9,429 nt of DNA from JAYEJW01 sp034716535. Lineage in GTDB: Bacteria > Pseudomonadota > Gammaproteobacteria > Chromatiales > Chromatiaceae. The stretch lies in assembly GCA_034716535.1 (NCBI GenBank), contig JAYEJW010000397.1, positions 1 to 9,429 on the forward strand, given 5' to 3'. The notes under the pieces are model-generated. The model had not been told where the DNA came from, searched no databases, and saw only the letters and a program-made list of their open reading frames with translations. The stretch's first letter is position 1; every line of letters begins with the position of its first letter. Both the position numbers and the translations under genes were made by a program. Shown here piece after piece: positions 1-5,539 of this stretch.

Positions 1-2
1 GG

Positions 3-77
3 CGTGTCTTCGACTATCTGCGCATGACCGGCAATTCGGTCCCCCGATCGCAACTTACATGCGATCAGGCTGGTTAG
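3..77 (+). CDS. Possible 3' end of an unidentified upstream gene (partial)
   Basis: An open frame enters from the left edge and stops at TAG (75-77), giving 24 residues that begin RVFDYLRMTGNSVPRS. The first part has G/C-rich third positions like the neighbouring genes, which is the only support for coding. I do not recognise the product. The last residues overlap the 46-66 inverted repeat, and the rpsT promoter starts 35 bp downstream. It could equally be a chance open frame, since 25 codons without a stop is not significant in GC-rich DNA. Confidence 0.25.
   Translation, partial: RVFDYLRMTGNSVPRSQLTCDQAG
46..66. repeat. Perfect 7-bp inverted repeat upstream of the rpsT promoter
   Basis: GATCGCA (46-52) and TGCGATC (60-66) are exact reverse complements around a 7-nt spacer. 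Two further G:C pairs can form outside one mismatch. There is no T-run after it on either strand, so it is not a standard intrinsic terminator. It may be the folded end of an upstream transcript or a protein-binding site; the sequence does not decide between these. Confidence 0.35.
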
Positions 78-112
78 AACGGATTTGCCGTGGGTCGGGT
101 GCGGCTTCGTTG

Positions 113-142
113 TTGACAGAGCGGCGACGTTCGCGCTATGTT
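113..142 (+). promoter_or_regulatory. Sigma70-type promoter for rpsT
   Basis: A perfect -35 box TTGACA (113-118) is followed after 18 bp by TATGTT (137-142), which matches TATAAT at four of six positions. Transcription would begin near 149, giving a leader of about 45 nt before the rpsT start. A strong promoter is expected for a ribosomal protein gene. Confidence 0.7.
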
Positions 143-192
143 GCCGCTCTTTATCCCGACCACAGAGTCTTAAGGATTTCAGGAGAACGACC

Positions 193-456
193 TTGGCCAA
201 CTCTGCCCAAGCCCGCAAGCGCGCCCGTCAGGCCGAGACGCACCGCCAGCAGAATGCGTCCCGTCGTAGCGCCATGCGTACGTCCATCAAGAAGGTGCTC
301 AAGCTGATCGACGCGGGCGATAAGCAAGGTGCCGCCAGCGCCTACAAGGCAGCGTTGCCGGTCATCGACAGCGCGGCCGGCAAGGGCCTCATTCACCAGA
401 ACAAGGCAGCCAGGCACAAGAGCAGGCTCAACGCCCACATCAAGGCCATGGCCTGA
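193..456 (+). CDS. rpsT: 30S ribosomal protein S20
   Basis: The product is bacterial S20 (bS20), which binds 16S rRNA in the body of the small subunit and acts in its assembly. It is 87 residues long, the usual size, and very basic. It opens ANSAQARKRARQAE after the initiator and has the conserved HKSRLNAHIKA end. The start is TTG at 193, chosen because AGGAGA (181-186) lies 6 nt upstream and because the family begins exactly here; the frame is open further upstream but that part is not S20. E. coli rpsT also starts with UUG, and there the weak start is part of translational autocontrol by S20, so the same control is plausible here. The gene has its own promoter (113-142) and terminator (461-487) and looks monocistronic. 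Confidence 0.97.
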   Translation: MANSAQARKRARQAETHRQQNASRRSAMRTSIKKVLKLIDAGDKQGAASAYKAALPVIDSAAGKGLIHQNKAARHKSRLNAHIKAMA

Positions 457-460
457 TCGG

Positions 461-487
461 CAACCGGCCTTAGGCCGGTTGTTTTTT
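461..487 (+). terminator. Intrinsic terminator of rpsT
   Basis: CAACCGGCC (461-469) pairs perfectly with GGCCGGTTG (473-481) around a TTA loop, followed at once by six T (482-487). This is a textbook rho-independent terminator, placed 4 nt after the rpsT stop codon. The next reading frame opens only 3 nt after the T-run. Confidence 0.92.
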
Positions 488-490
488 GCG

Positions 491-874
491 TTGAAGAACG
501 AGACCCTCCCAGGTCCGAAGAACCTCTACTCGGACCTCCCACAGCTCAGCAGAGGCGAGGACTTCACAGAGCTGCTGCGCTGCCGAAACGTCGCCGTCGA
601 ACGTATCCTGAGTAGCGACCGGGTGGAGACTGTCCGCTACGACCAGGAACAGGACGAGTGGGTGATTCTGCTCGAAGGCCGGGCGGTACTTGAGGTCGCC
701 GGCGAACCTGTCTCTCTCAGCGCCGGGGACTACATTTTCCTACCCGCTCATACCCCGCACCGGGTCCTTACCACCTCCGGGGAACCGCGCTGCATCTGGC
801 TTGCCGTGCACGTCTTCCCGGACCGCGTCCCACCAGTCAGCGGTGGATGCGACGACGTGAGAGCGAGCCAATGA
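491..874 (+). CDS. Small cupin-domain protein, function unknown
   Basis: A 127-residue single-domain cupin. After an opening that contains NLYSDLPQL (11-19), the beta-barrel motifs are DEWVILLEGRAVLEV (55-69) and LSAGDYIFLPAHTPHRV (76-92), ending in IWLAVHVFP (102-110). Cupin motif 1 lacks the usual HxH pair, with D/E/Q in this region (YDQEQDE, 50-56); H87 and H90 are kept in motif 2. A classic three-His metal site is therefore not evident. No substrate can be assigned. The start is uncertain. TTG at 491 gives the natural family length, but no Shine-Dalgarno is visible and the rpsT terminator lies immediately upstream. The frame is open further upstream (to GTG 329), but only through rpsT and its terminator. 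The stop overlaps the leuA start (ATGA, 871-874), which suggests translational coupling to leuA. Confidence 0.8.
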   Translation: MKNETLPGPKNLYSDLPQLSRGEDFTELLRCRNVAVERILSSDRVETVRYDQEQDEWVILLEGRAVLEVAGEPVSLSAGDYIFLPAHTPHRVLTTSGEPRCIWLAVHVFPDRVPPVSGGCDDVRASQ

Positions 875-2421
875 GCGAAAAAGAGCACCTGATCATCTTC
901 GACACCACGTTGCGCGACGGGGAGCAGAGCCCCGGCGCGTCCATGACCCGCGAGGAAAAGGTCCGTATCGCCAAGGCCCTGGAGAAGCTGCGGGTCGACG
1001 TCATCGAGGCCGGCTTCCCTATCGCGAGCCCCGGCGACTTCGAGGCGGTCAAGTCTGTCGCTGCCGGCGTGACCGACAGTACCGTGTGCGGCCTCGCACG
1101 TGCCCTGGACAAGGACATCGACCGTGCGGGTGAGGCCCTGGCGGGGGCCAAGTCCGCGCGCATCCACACCTTTATCGCGACCTCTCCGATCCACATGGAG
1201 AAGAAGCTGCGCATGACCCCGGATCAGGTGGTCGAGCAGGCAGTGCGGGCCGTCACGCGGGCACGCCGCTACACGGACGACGTGGAGTTCTCGCCCGAGG
1301 ACGCCGGGCGCTCGGAGGCCGATTTCCTGTGCCGGGTGTTGGAAGCGGTCATCGACGCAGGGGCGCGAACCGTGAACATCCCCGATACCGTGGGGTACAA
1401 CGTTCCGCACCAGTTCGGTGCTCTGATCGGCACCCTGATCGAGCGCGTGCCCAATGCGGACAAGGCGATCTTCTCGGTCCATTGTCACAACGACTTGGGG
1501 CTGGCTGCCGCCAACTCGCTGGCGGCGGTCCGCAACGGTGCACGCCAGGTGGAGTGCACCATCAACGGCCTCGGCGAGCGGGCCGGAAACGCCGCCCTGG
1601 AGGAGGTCGTCATGGCGGTGCGCACGCGCCAGGACCACTTCGACTGCGACACCCGTCTCGACACCACCCAGATCGTCAACTGCTCGCGCCTGGTCTCGGG
1701 CATCACCGGCTTTCCGGTCCAGCCGAACAAGGCCATCGTCGGGGCCAACGCCTTCGCCCACGAATCCGGTATCCACCAGGATGGTGTGCTCAAGAGCCGC
1801 GAGACCTACGAGATCATGCGCGCCCAGGACGTGGGCTGGACGGAGAACCGCATGGTGCTCGGCAAGCACTCCGGGCGCAACGCCTTCCGCACCCGTCTCC
1901 AGCAGCTCGGCGTGACCTTCGAGGCGGAGGAAGAGCTCAACGCCGCCTTCTCACGGTTCAAGGACCTGGCGGACAAGAAGCACGAGATCTTCGATGAGGA
2001 CCTTCAGGCCCTGGTGACGGACGCCAACCTGGATGCCACGAACGAAAGGATCAGGCTGGTCTCCCTGCGGGTTTGCTCCGAGACGGGGGAGACGCCGCGG
2101 GCGGATGTCGTGGTTTCCGTGGATGGCGAGGAAGAACCGGGAACCTCCATCGGAGGCGGTCCGGTGGATGCGACCTTCAGGGCCATCGAGTCTATCGTCA
2201 ATAGCGGAACCATCCTGAAGCTGTACTCGGTGAACAACATCACCAGCGGGACCGATGCCCAGGGCGAGGTCACGGTGAGGCTGGAGAAAGGGGGGCGTAT
2301 CGTTAACGGCCAGGGGGCGGATACGGACATCGTGATCGCCTCCGCGAAGGCCTACATTCATGCCTGCAACAAGATCCTGCAGCCGCGTGAGCGCGCGCAC
2401 CCGCAGACCGGGGACGTCTAG
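871..2421 (+). CDS. leuA: 2-isopropylmalate synthase
   Basis: LeuA condenses acetyl-CoA with 2-oxoisovalerate, the committed step of leucine synthesis in the cytosol. At 516 residues it matches the class I enzyme of E. coli type. The catalytic TIM barrel begins IIFDTTLRDGEQSPG (8-22, with the R15-D16-G-E signature). The metal site is D16, H204 and H206 (in HCHNDLG), and N240 (in NGLGERAGN, 232-240). HESGIHQDG (297-305) marks the linker region. The C-terminal part, from about 390, is the regulatory domain that binds leucine in this family, with GGGPVDATF-type glycine-rich sequence. ATG 871 is chosen over ATG 847 because it aligns with the family start and overlaps the cupin stop; GAGAG-type purines precede it. 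The UDG gene follows after 11 bp. No leucine-rich leader peptide or attenuator is seen upstream. Confidence 0.97.
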   Translation: MSEKEHLIIFDTTLRDGEQSPGASMTREEKVRIAKALEKLRVDVIEAGFPIASPGDFEAVKSVAAGVTDSTVCGLARALDKDIDRAGEALAGAKSARIHTFIATSPIHMEKKLRMTPDQVVEQAVRAVTRARRYTDDVEFSPEDAGRSEADFLCRVLEAVIDAGARTVNIPDTVGYNVPHQFGALIGTLIERVPNADKAIFSVHCHNDLGLAAANSLAAVRNGARQVECTINGLGERAGNAALEEVVMAVRTRQDHFDCDTRLDTTQIVNCSRLVSGITGFPVQPNKAIVGANAFAHESGIHQDGVLKSRETYEIMRAQDVGWTENRMVLGKHSGRNAFRTRLQQLGVTFEAEEELNAAFSRFKDLADKKHEIFDEDLQALVTDANLDATNERIRLVSLRVCSETGETPRADVVVSVDGEEEPGTSIGGGPVDATFRAIESIVNSGTILKLYSVNNITSGTDAQGEVTVRLEKGGRIVNGQGADTDIVIASAKAYIHACNKILQPRERAHPQTGDV

Positions 2422-2432
2422 GGGAGCACGGG

Positions 2433-3272
2433 ATGGATCCGCATTCGAGCCGCCGCTACCTGCTCGCGATGGGCGTGCAGCTATGGCGCCTGCGGCAAAG
2501 TCATCCCGAAGAGCTCGAGGCCGGTTGCGCAGGGGAGGATGGCGTCCAGGCGTCGTCTCCTTCGGCAAGTCCGGTTGAGGCGGTGCCGGCAGCGGTCGAT
2601 GCCGTGAGTGGATTTGGCGCGGACATCGCTTCCCAGCCCCGTGGAGGTCCAGCAATGGCCGCCGGGGCGGGAGATGCCGTGGCCGATATGGACTGGGACC
2701 GTCTCCAGGAGGCCGTTGCGGCCTGTCGCGCCTGCTCGCTCTGCGAGACGCGAACCCAGACGGTGTTCGGCGTGGGAAACCGTCGCGCCGATCTCATGAT
2801 CATCGGCGAGGCCCCGGGGGCCGACGAGGACCGCCAAGGGGAGCCGTTCGTTGGCCGGGCGGGCCAGCTGTTGAACCTCATGCTCGGGGCCATCGGTCTT
2901 AAGCGAGACCAGGTCTACATCGCCAACATCCTCAAGTGCCGTCCCCCGGGGAATCGAGATCCGCGGCCGGAGGAGGCCCTGCGCTGCGAGCGGTTTCTTA
3001 TGAGACAGATCGCGCTCATCCGCCCGCGGGTACTGCTCTCGGTGGGGAGGATCTCGGCCCAGAACCTGCTCAAGACCGACGCCCCCATCGGCAAGCTGCG
3101 CGGCCGGTGGTTCGAGCTTGGTCCGGAGCGAGCTCCGTTGAGCGTTACCTACCACCCCGCCTACCTATTAAGGTCGCCCGAGCAGAAGGGCCGCGTGTGG
3201 CGGGATCTGTTGGAGGTTGCACGGCGGTTGCGCGAGCCCGTTGGAGGCGTTGGGACGAGGTCCGAGCGCTGA
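2433..3272 (+). CDS. Family 4 uracil-DNA glycosylase (4Fe-4S), with N-terminal extension
   Basis: Excises uracil from DNA to start base-excision repair. The catalytic domain runs from about residue 90 to 265. It has CRACSLC (98-104), GEAPGADEDRQGEPFVGRAG (125-144, uracil-pocket motif 1), ILKCRPPGNRDP (166-177) and TYHPAYLLR (239-247, motif 2). Likely Fe-S ligands are C98, C101, C169 and C185. The 16-residue spacing of the last pair fits thermophile family 4 enzymes as I recall them; C104 is an extra cysteine. Residues 1-89 are an extension. It opens with a short conserved-looking segment (RRYLLAMGVQLWRLR, 7-21) and continues as an Ala/Gly/Pro-rich, probably disordered linker. ATG 2433 has GGGGAG (2421-2426) 6 nt upstream and lies 11 bp after leuA, so co-transcription is likely. 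The family label is firm; the role of the extension is unknown. Confidence 0.93.
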   Translation: MDPHSSRRYLLAMGVQLWRLRQSHPEELEAGCAGEDGVQASSPSASPVEAVPAAVDAVSGFGADIASQPRGGPAMAAGAGDAVADMDWDRLQEAVAACRACSLCETRTQTVFGVGNRRADLMIIGEAPGADEDRQGEPFVGRAGQLLNLMLGAIGLKRDQVYIANILKCRPPGNRDPRPEEALRCERFLMRQIALIRPRVLLSVGRISAQNLLKTDAPIGKLRGRWFELGPERAPLSVTYHPAYLLRSPEQKGRVWRDLLEVARRLREPVGGVGTRSER

Positions 3273-3297
3273 TGGCGGTGCGGTATTCCAGAAAACC

Positions 3298-3323
3298 TAT
3301 CTATCTCGCCAGATCGATAGATA
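3298..3323. repeat. 8-bp inverted repeat at the edge of the AT-rich region
   Basis: TATCTATC (3298-3305) is the exact reverse complement of GATAGATA (3316-3323), with a 10-nt spacer that itself holds ATCT/AGAT arms. No T-run follows, so it is a weak candidate for a terminator of the uracil-DNA glycosylase gene. Its place about 100 bp before the sulfur-globule-like gene also fits an operator for a dimeric regulator. Confidence 0.45.
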
Positions 3324-3362
3324 ATAATTATTTCTAAATTAATTAAATTCTAATATTATATG
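3316..3362 (+). promoter_or_regulatory. AT-rich upstream region, probable promoter of the sulfur-globule-like gene
   Basis: About 47 bp of nearly pure A/T sit in otherwise GC-rich DNA. They include AATTAATT-type tracts and end in TATTAT (3354-3359), a good -10 candidate (five of six matches to TATAAT). A -35 box is poor: TTTCTA (3331-3336) at 17-bp spacing matches only three positions. The A/T tracts could act as an UP element for RNA polymerase alpha subunits, or be bound by a nucleoid protein or activator. A start near 3366 would leave a leader of about 60 nt. Confidence 0.5.
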
Positions 3363-3370
3363 CACCCGAT

Positions 3371-3386
3371 GGCACGGTTAAGTGCC
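3371..3386 (+). other. Small hairpin in the leader of the sulfur-globule-like gene
   Basis: GGCAC (3371-3375) pairs with GTGCC (3382-3386) around a GGTTAA loop. It would lie a few nucleotides from the 5' end of the transcript predicted from the TATTAT box. Stable 5' hairpins often protect abundant mRNAs, but this one is short and may be incidental. Confidence 0.3.
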
Positions 3387-3426
3387 CTCGCTTGCTGCAA
3401 CAGAGATCCAAATTAGGAGAATCTAG

Positions 3427-3795
3427 ATGAAAAAGCTTGCTACCGCTGCCGCTGTCGCCGCTCTGCTCGGTGCTTCCGCTTCCGCTTCCGCATGGTGGGG
3501 TGGCCCGGGTGGGGGCTCCGGCATGAACGACTGGTGGAGCGACATGTTCGGTGACGGCTACGGTGACTTCAACATGAACATGTCCGGCGGCGGCCGCGGC
3601 TCCGGCCGCGGTTACAACCGCTGGCGTGACTACTACGGCTACGGCGGTTACCCGGGTTATGGCGGCTATGGCGGCGGCCCCTGGGGTGGTGGCTATGGCG
3701 GTTACCCCGGCGGGTACGGTGGTGGCTATCCTTACGCCTACCCCTACGCCGCTCCGGCTGCTCCCGCTGCGCCGGCTCCGGCCGAGTCCAAGTAA
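3427..3795 (+). CDS. Exported Gly/Tyr-rich protein, sulfur globule protein-like
   Basis: A 122-residue precursor with a Sec signal peptide: MKK, a hydrophobic Ala/Leu core, then ASASASA with likely cleavage after A22. The 100-residue mature part starts WWGGPGGGSG and contains 34 Gly and 15 Tyr and no Cys. After an acidic/aromatic segment (DMFGDGYGDFNMNMSG) comes an imperfect GGY/PGYGG repeat tract (about 71-103), then an AAPAAPAAPAPAESK tail. Composition, the WWGGP start and the FGDGYGDFNMNMSG segment resemble the sulfur globule family, whose members form the protein coat of periplasmic sulfur globules in purple sulfur bacteria. The role here is inferred. AGGAGA (3415-3420) lies 6 nt before the ATG. 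Frequent GCT, GGT and TCC codons suggest high expression. It stands alone, with no sulfur-oxidation genes in this window. An unrelated glycine-rich structural protein is the main alternative. Confidence 0.75.
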   Translation: MKKLATAAAVAALLGASASASAWWGGPGGGSGMNDWWSDMFGDGYGDFNMNMSGGGRGSGRGYNRWRDYYGYGGYPGYGGYGGGPWGGGYGGYPGGYGGGYPYAYPYAAPAAPAAPAPAESK

Positions 3796-4079
3796 GGGCT
3801 TAGCTCCGACCTAACGGAGCCGTACTGCACAGGGACGTGTGCCCCCCCTCCGCGCAGATTCACCGCGCGATATCGCTTCTTCCCTCTCTCTCGGCGGAGC
3901 TTTGTGCTCCATCCCGCCGTCCATGACGCTCGGCAGTCCGGTCGGCAGCCATCCTTGAGCAACAATTCGAAGCCCGACCGGTCCGCAGGACTCGCGCCGG
4001 CGTTTCAGTGACCGAGCATCCGTCTGTCGAGAGCTCGCAAGTCGCCCTTTCCTCCTCAAACCACAAGCAACGCTTGCCG
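3796..4079. other. Intergenic region without a recognisable gene
   Basis: These 284 bp separate the sulfur-globule-like gene from the convergent HAD phosphatase gene. Open frames on both strands have no domain character and no convincing ribosome site. The region holds a hairpin just after the upstream stop (GCTCCG 3803-3808 with CGGAGC 3815-3820) and a second with related arms, GGAGC/GCTCC (3896-3910). It also has a seven-C run near 3843 and a CT-rich tract near 3880. Neither hairpin has a following T-run. Both could help end transcription or protect the mRNA 3' end. Confidence 0.5.
3803..3820 (+). terminator. Hairpin downstream of the sulfur-globule-like gene, possible terminator
   Basis: GCTCCG (3803-3808) and CGGAGC (3815-3820) form a 6-bp stem around ACCTAA, 7 nt after the stop codon. 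The position suits a terminator or a 3'-end stabilising structure. The lack of a T-run makes factor-independent termination doubtful. Confidence 0.35.
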
Positions 4080-4748
4080 TCAGCCGGCGCCTTCGCCGCG
4101 CAGGGAGATCACCGGCCAGCCGTGAGCACGGGCATGTCGCGCCAGGTGCTCATCGGGGTCCACCGCCACCGGGCGCTCGACGCGTTCCAACAAGGGGATG
4201 TCGTTGTGGGAATCGCTGTAGAAGGTGCTATTCGACAGATTCGCCCTTTCCTGCTCGAGCCAGGCCTGTAGCCGCTCGACCTTTCCTTCCTGGTAAGAAG
4301 GGACGCCCGACACCTCCCCGGTGTAGCGACCGTCCACTTGCTCGGGAACGGTGGCGATAAGGTGAGGGATTCCCAAACGCTGTGCAATGGGCGCCGTGAC
4401 GAACTCGTTGGTGGCCGTAATGATGAGCAGCGTATCGCCGGCGGCTCGGTGCCGATCGACCAGGGCCCGCGCGCCGGACAGAATGATGGGGTCGATCTTT
4501 TCACGCAGGAAGTCACTGCGCCAACGCATCAGGTCCTCGGGTCGATTGTCGCGCAGGGGACGCAGGGAGAAGCGCAGGAACTCGTAGATGTCCAGGTGTC
4601 CCTCCCGATACTCGCGATAGAAACGCTCGTTGAGGCGTTCGTATTCTTCCCTGTCCACGATCCCGCGCTCGGCGAGGAATACGCCCCAGAGGTAATCCGA
4701 ATCCCCTGCGAGCAGCGTGTTGTCGAGATCGAAAATGGCGAGCGCCAA
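4080..4748 (-). CDS. HAD superfamily IB phosphatase (SerB/histidinol-phosphatase-like)
   Basis: A 222-residue cytosolic phosphomonoesterase of the HAD subfamily IB type. Motif I is FDLDNTLL (6-13) with nucleophile D7 and acid/base D9. Motif II is the ITAT segment (T111 or T113), motif III is K156, and motif IV is YSDSHNDIPLL (177-187) with D179 and D183. The helical cap sits between motifs I and II (about 15-85). All catalytic residues are present. A Pseudomonas gene in the same position next to rppH and ptsP has been linked, as I recall, to histidinol-phosphate phosphatase activity; a phosphoserine or other small phosphate ester is also possible, so the substrate stays open. The start is TTG at 4748, supported by AGGAG (4756-4760 on this strand) 7 nt upstream and by motif I lying at the usual position. 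It is divergent from rppH. Confidence 0.9.
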   Translation of the reverse strand: MALAIFDLDNTLLAGDSDYLWGVFLAERGIVDREEYERLNERFYREYREGHLDIYEFLRFSLRPLRDNRPEDLMRWRSDFLREKIDPIILSGARALVDRHRAAGDTLLIITATNEFVTAPIAQRLGIPHLIATVPEQVDGRYTGEVSGVPSYQEGKVERLQAWLEQERANLSNSTFYSDSHNDIPLLERVERPVAVDPDEHLARHARAHGWPVISLRGEGAG

Positions 4749-4830
4749 TGGGTGACTCCTGTGATTGCCGAGACCGAGCCTTGCCGGAGTCCCGCGCGAA
4801 GAGCTCCCCGGGAGGAAAGGCCGCCAGCCA

Positions 4831-4859
4831 ACTATACCGAAACTTGTTTATTAGCAGAA
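4831..4859 (-). promoter_or_regulatory. Candidate promoter of the HAD phosphatase gene
   Basis: On the minus strand TATAGT (complement of 4831-4836) matches TATAAT at five positions. It lies 17 bp from a poor -35 box TTCTGC (complement of 4854-4859). Transcription would start near 4824, about 75 nt before the TTG. The 4749-4937 gap is the more AT-rich part of this area and must also serve rppH, for which no clear box was found. Confidence 0.35.
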
Positions 4860-4937
4860 GCTTATGAGTTGGCCGGGTTGCCCCCTGCGCAAGGGATATG
4901 GAAAAATGGGGGAGCGAATAATTTTAGGGAAGCTGCC

Positions 4938-5477
4938 TTGATCGACCCGGACGGCTTCAGGCCCAACGTCGGAATCATTCTGAGCAATACCGAACGCCGC
5001 CTGTTCTGGGGCAGGCGGGTCGGTCAGGATGCCTGGCAGTTTCCCCAAGGCGGCATCAAGTCGGATGAAACGCCGCAGCAGGCCATGTTCCGTGAGCTCG
5101 AGGAAGAGGTGGGCTTGCGTGCCTCCCAGGTCACCGTGCTCGGCAGCACCAGACACTGGCTTCGCTACCGTCTTCCGAAGCGATTCATCCGTCGCCATTG
5201 TGGCCCCGTGTGTATCGGGCAGAAGCAAGTCTGGTTCATGCTCCGAGTGGATTGCGGTGAAGACGCCTTCTGCCTGGACAAGAGCGCGAAACCGGAGTTC
5301 GACGCCTGGCGCTGGGTGAGGTATTGGCATCCTCTGCGCGAGGTCGTGTACTTCAAGCGCCGGGTTTATCAGCAGGCCCTCGAAGAGCTGGCTCCTTTAT
5401 TGTATCCGGAAGGGGCCCCAGTGCGTCAGCTACCGGACCCCGGTCAGGCGCCGTTTTTGCGCCACAAGCACCGCTGA
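4938..5477 (+). CDS. rppH: RNA pyrophosphohydrolase
   Basis: RppH is a Nudix hydrolase that removes pyrophosphate from the 5' triphosphate of mRNAs, opening them to RNase E decay. The 179 residues closely follow E. coli RppH (176 aa). It begins MIDPDGFRPNVGI and has WQFPQGGI (33-40). The Nudix box runs from G38 to L60 with E44 and R52-E53-L-E-E56-E57, including the metal-binding glutamates. Family blocks STRHWLRYRLPKR, PVCIGQKQ and PEFDAWRWVRYW follow. The start is TTG at 4938 with AGGGA (4926-4930) 7 nt upstream, and it reproduces the family N-terminus; the frame is open far upstream but that stretch has no family similarity. The last 25 or so residues are variable, as in homologues. ptsP follows 62 bp downstream, the same order as in E. 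coli, and the two are probably co-transcribed. Confidence 0.97.
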   Translation: MIDPDGFRPNVGIILSNTERRLFWGRRVGQDAWQFPQGGIKSDETPQQAMFRELEEEVGLRASQVTVLGSTRHWLRYRLPKRFIRRHCGPVCIGQKQVWFMLRVDCGEDAFCLDKSAKPEFDAWRWVRYWHPLREVVYFKRRVYQQALEELAPLLYPEGAPVRQLPDPGQAPFLRHKHR

Positions 5478-5539
5478 ACCTCTGGGGTACTGCCGCCGCC
5501 CCCCCGGCCGCGACGGTTGTGAGGCAGACTGAACCACCT

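Noticed and set aside
847..870. An upstream in-frame ATG for leuA
   Set aside because: It would add eight Arg/Glu-rich residues not found in the family, whereas ATG 871 gives the family N-terminus and the ATGA overlap with the cupin gene.
457..870. A leucine attenuator or leader peptide before leuA
   Set aside because: No short frame with a leucine run and no set of alternative hairpins is seen. The one strong hairpin belongs to rpsT and the space is filled by the cupin gene.
748..1869. A 373-codon open frame on the minus strand
   Set aside because: It lies opposite leuA, which has full family similarity, and its translation is rich in Arg, His, Asp and Gly without domain character. It is a GC-rich shadow frame.
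3634..3735. GGT/GGC/TAC-rich repeats as a DNA repeat element or CRISPR
   Set aside because: The repetition follows codons of the Gly/Tyr tract in the sulfur-globule-like protein, with no constant repeat-spacer pattern.
4064..4076. Hairpin CAAGC/GCTTG just past the HAD gene stop, as a terminator
   Set aside because: The stem is only 5 bp and the minus strand after it reads TGGTTTG, not a T-run. It is too weak to call.
4008..4271. An 87-codon open frame on the plus strand
   Set aside because: It covers part of the intergenic region and then runs antisense to the HAD phosphatase gene, with no recognisable domain.
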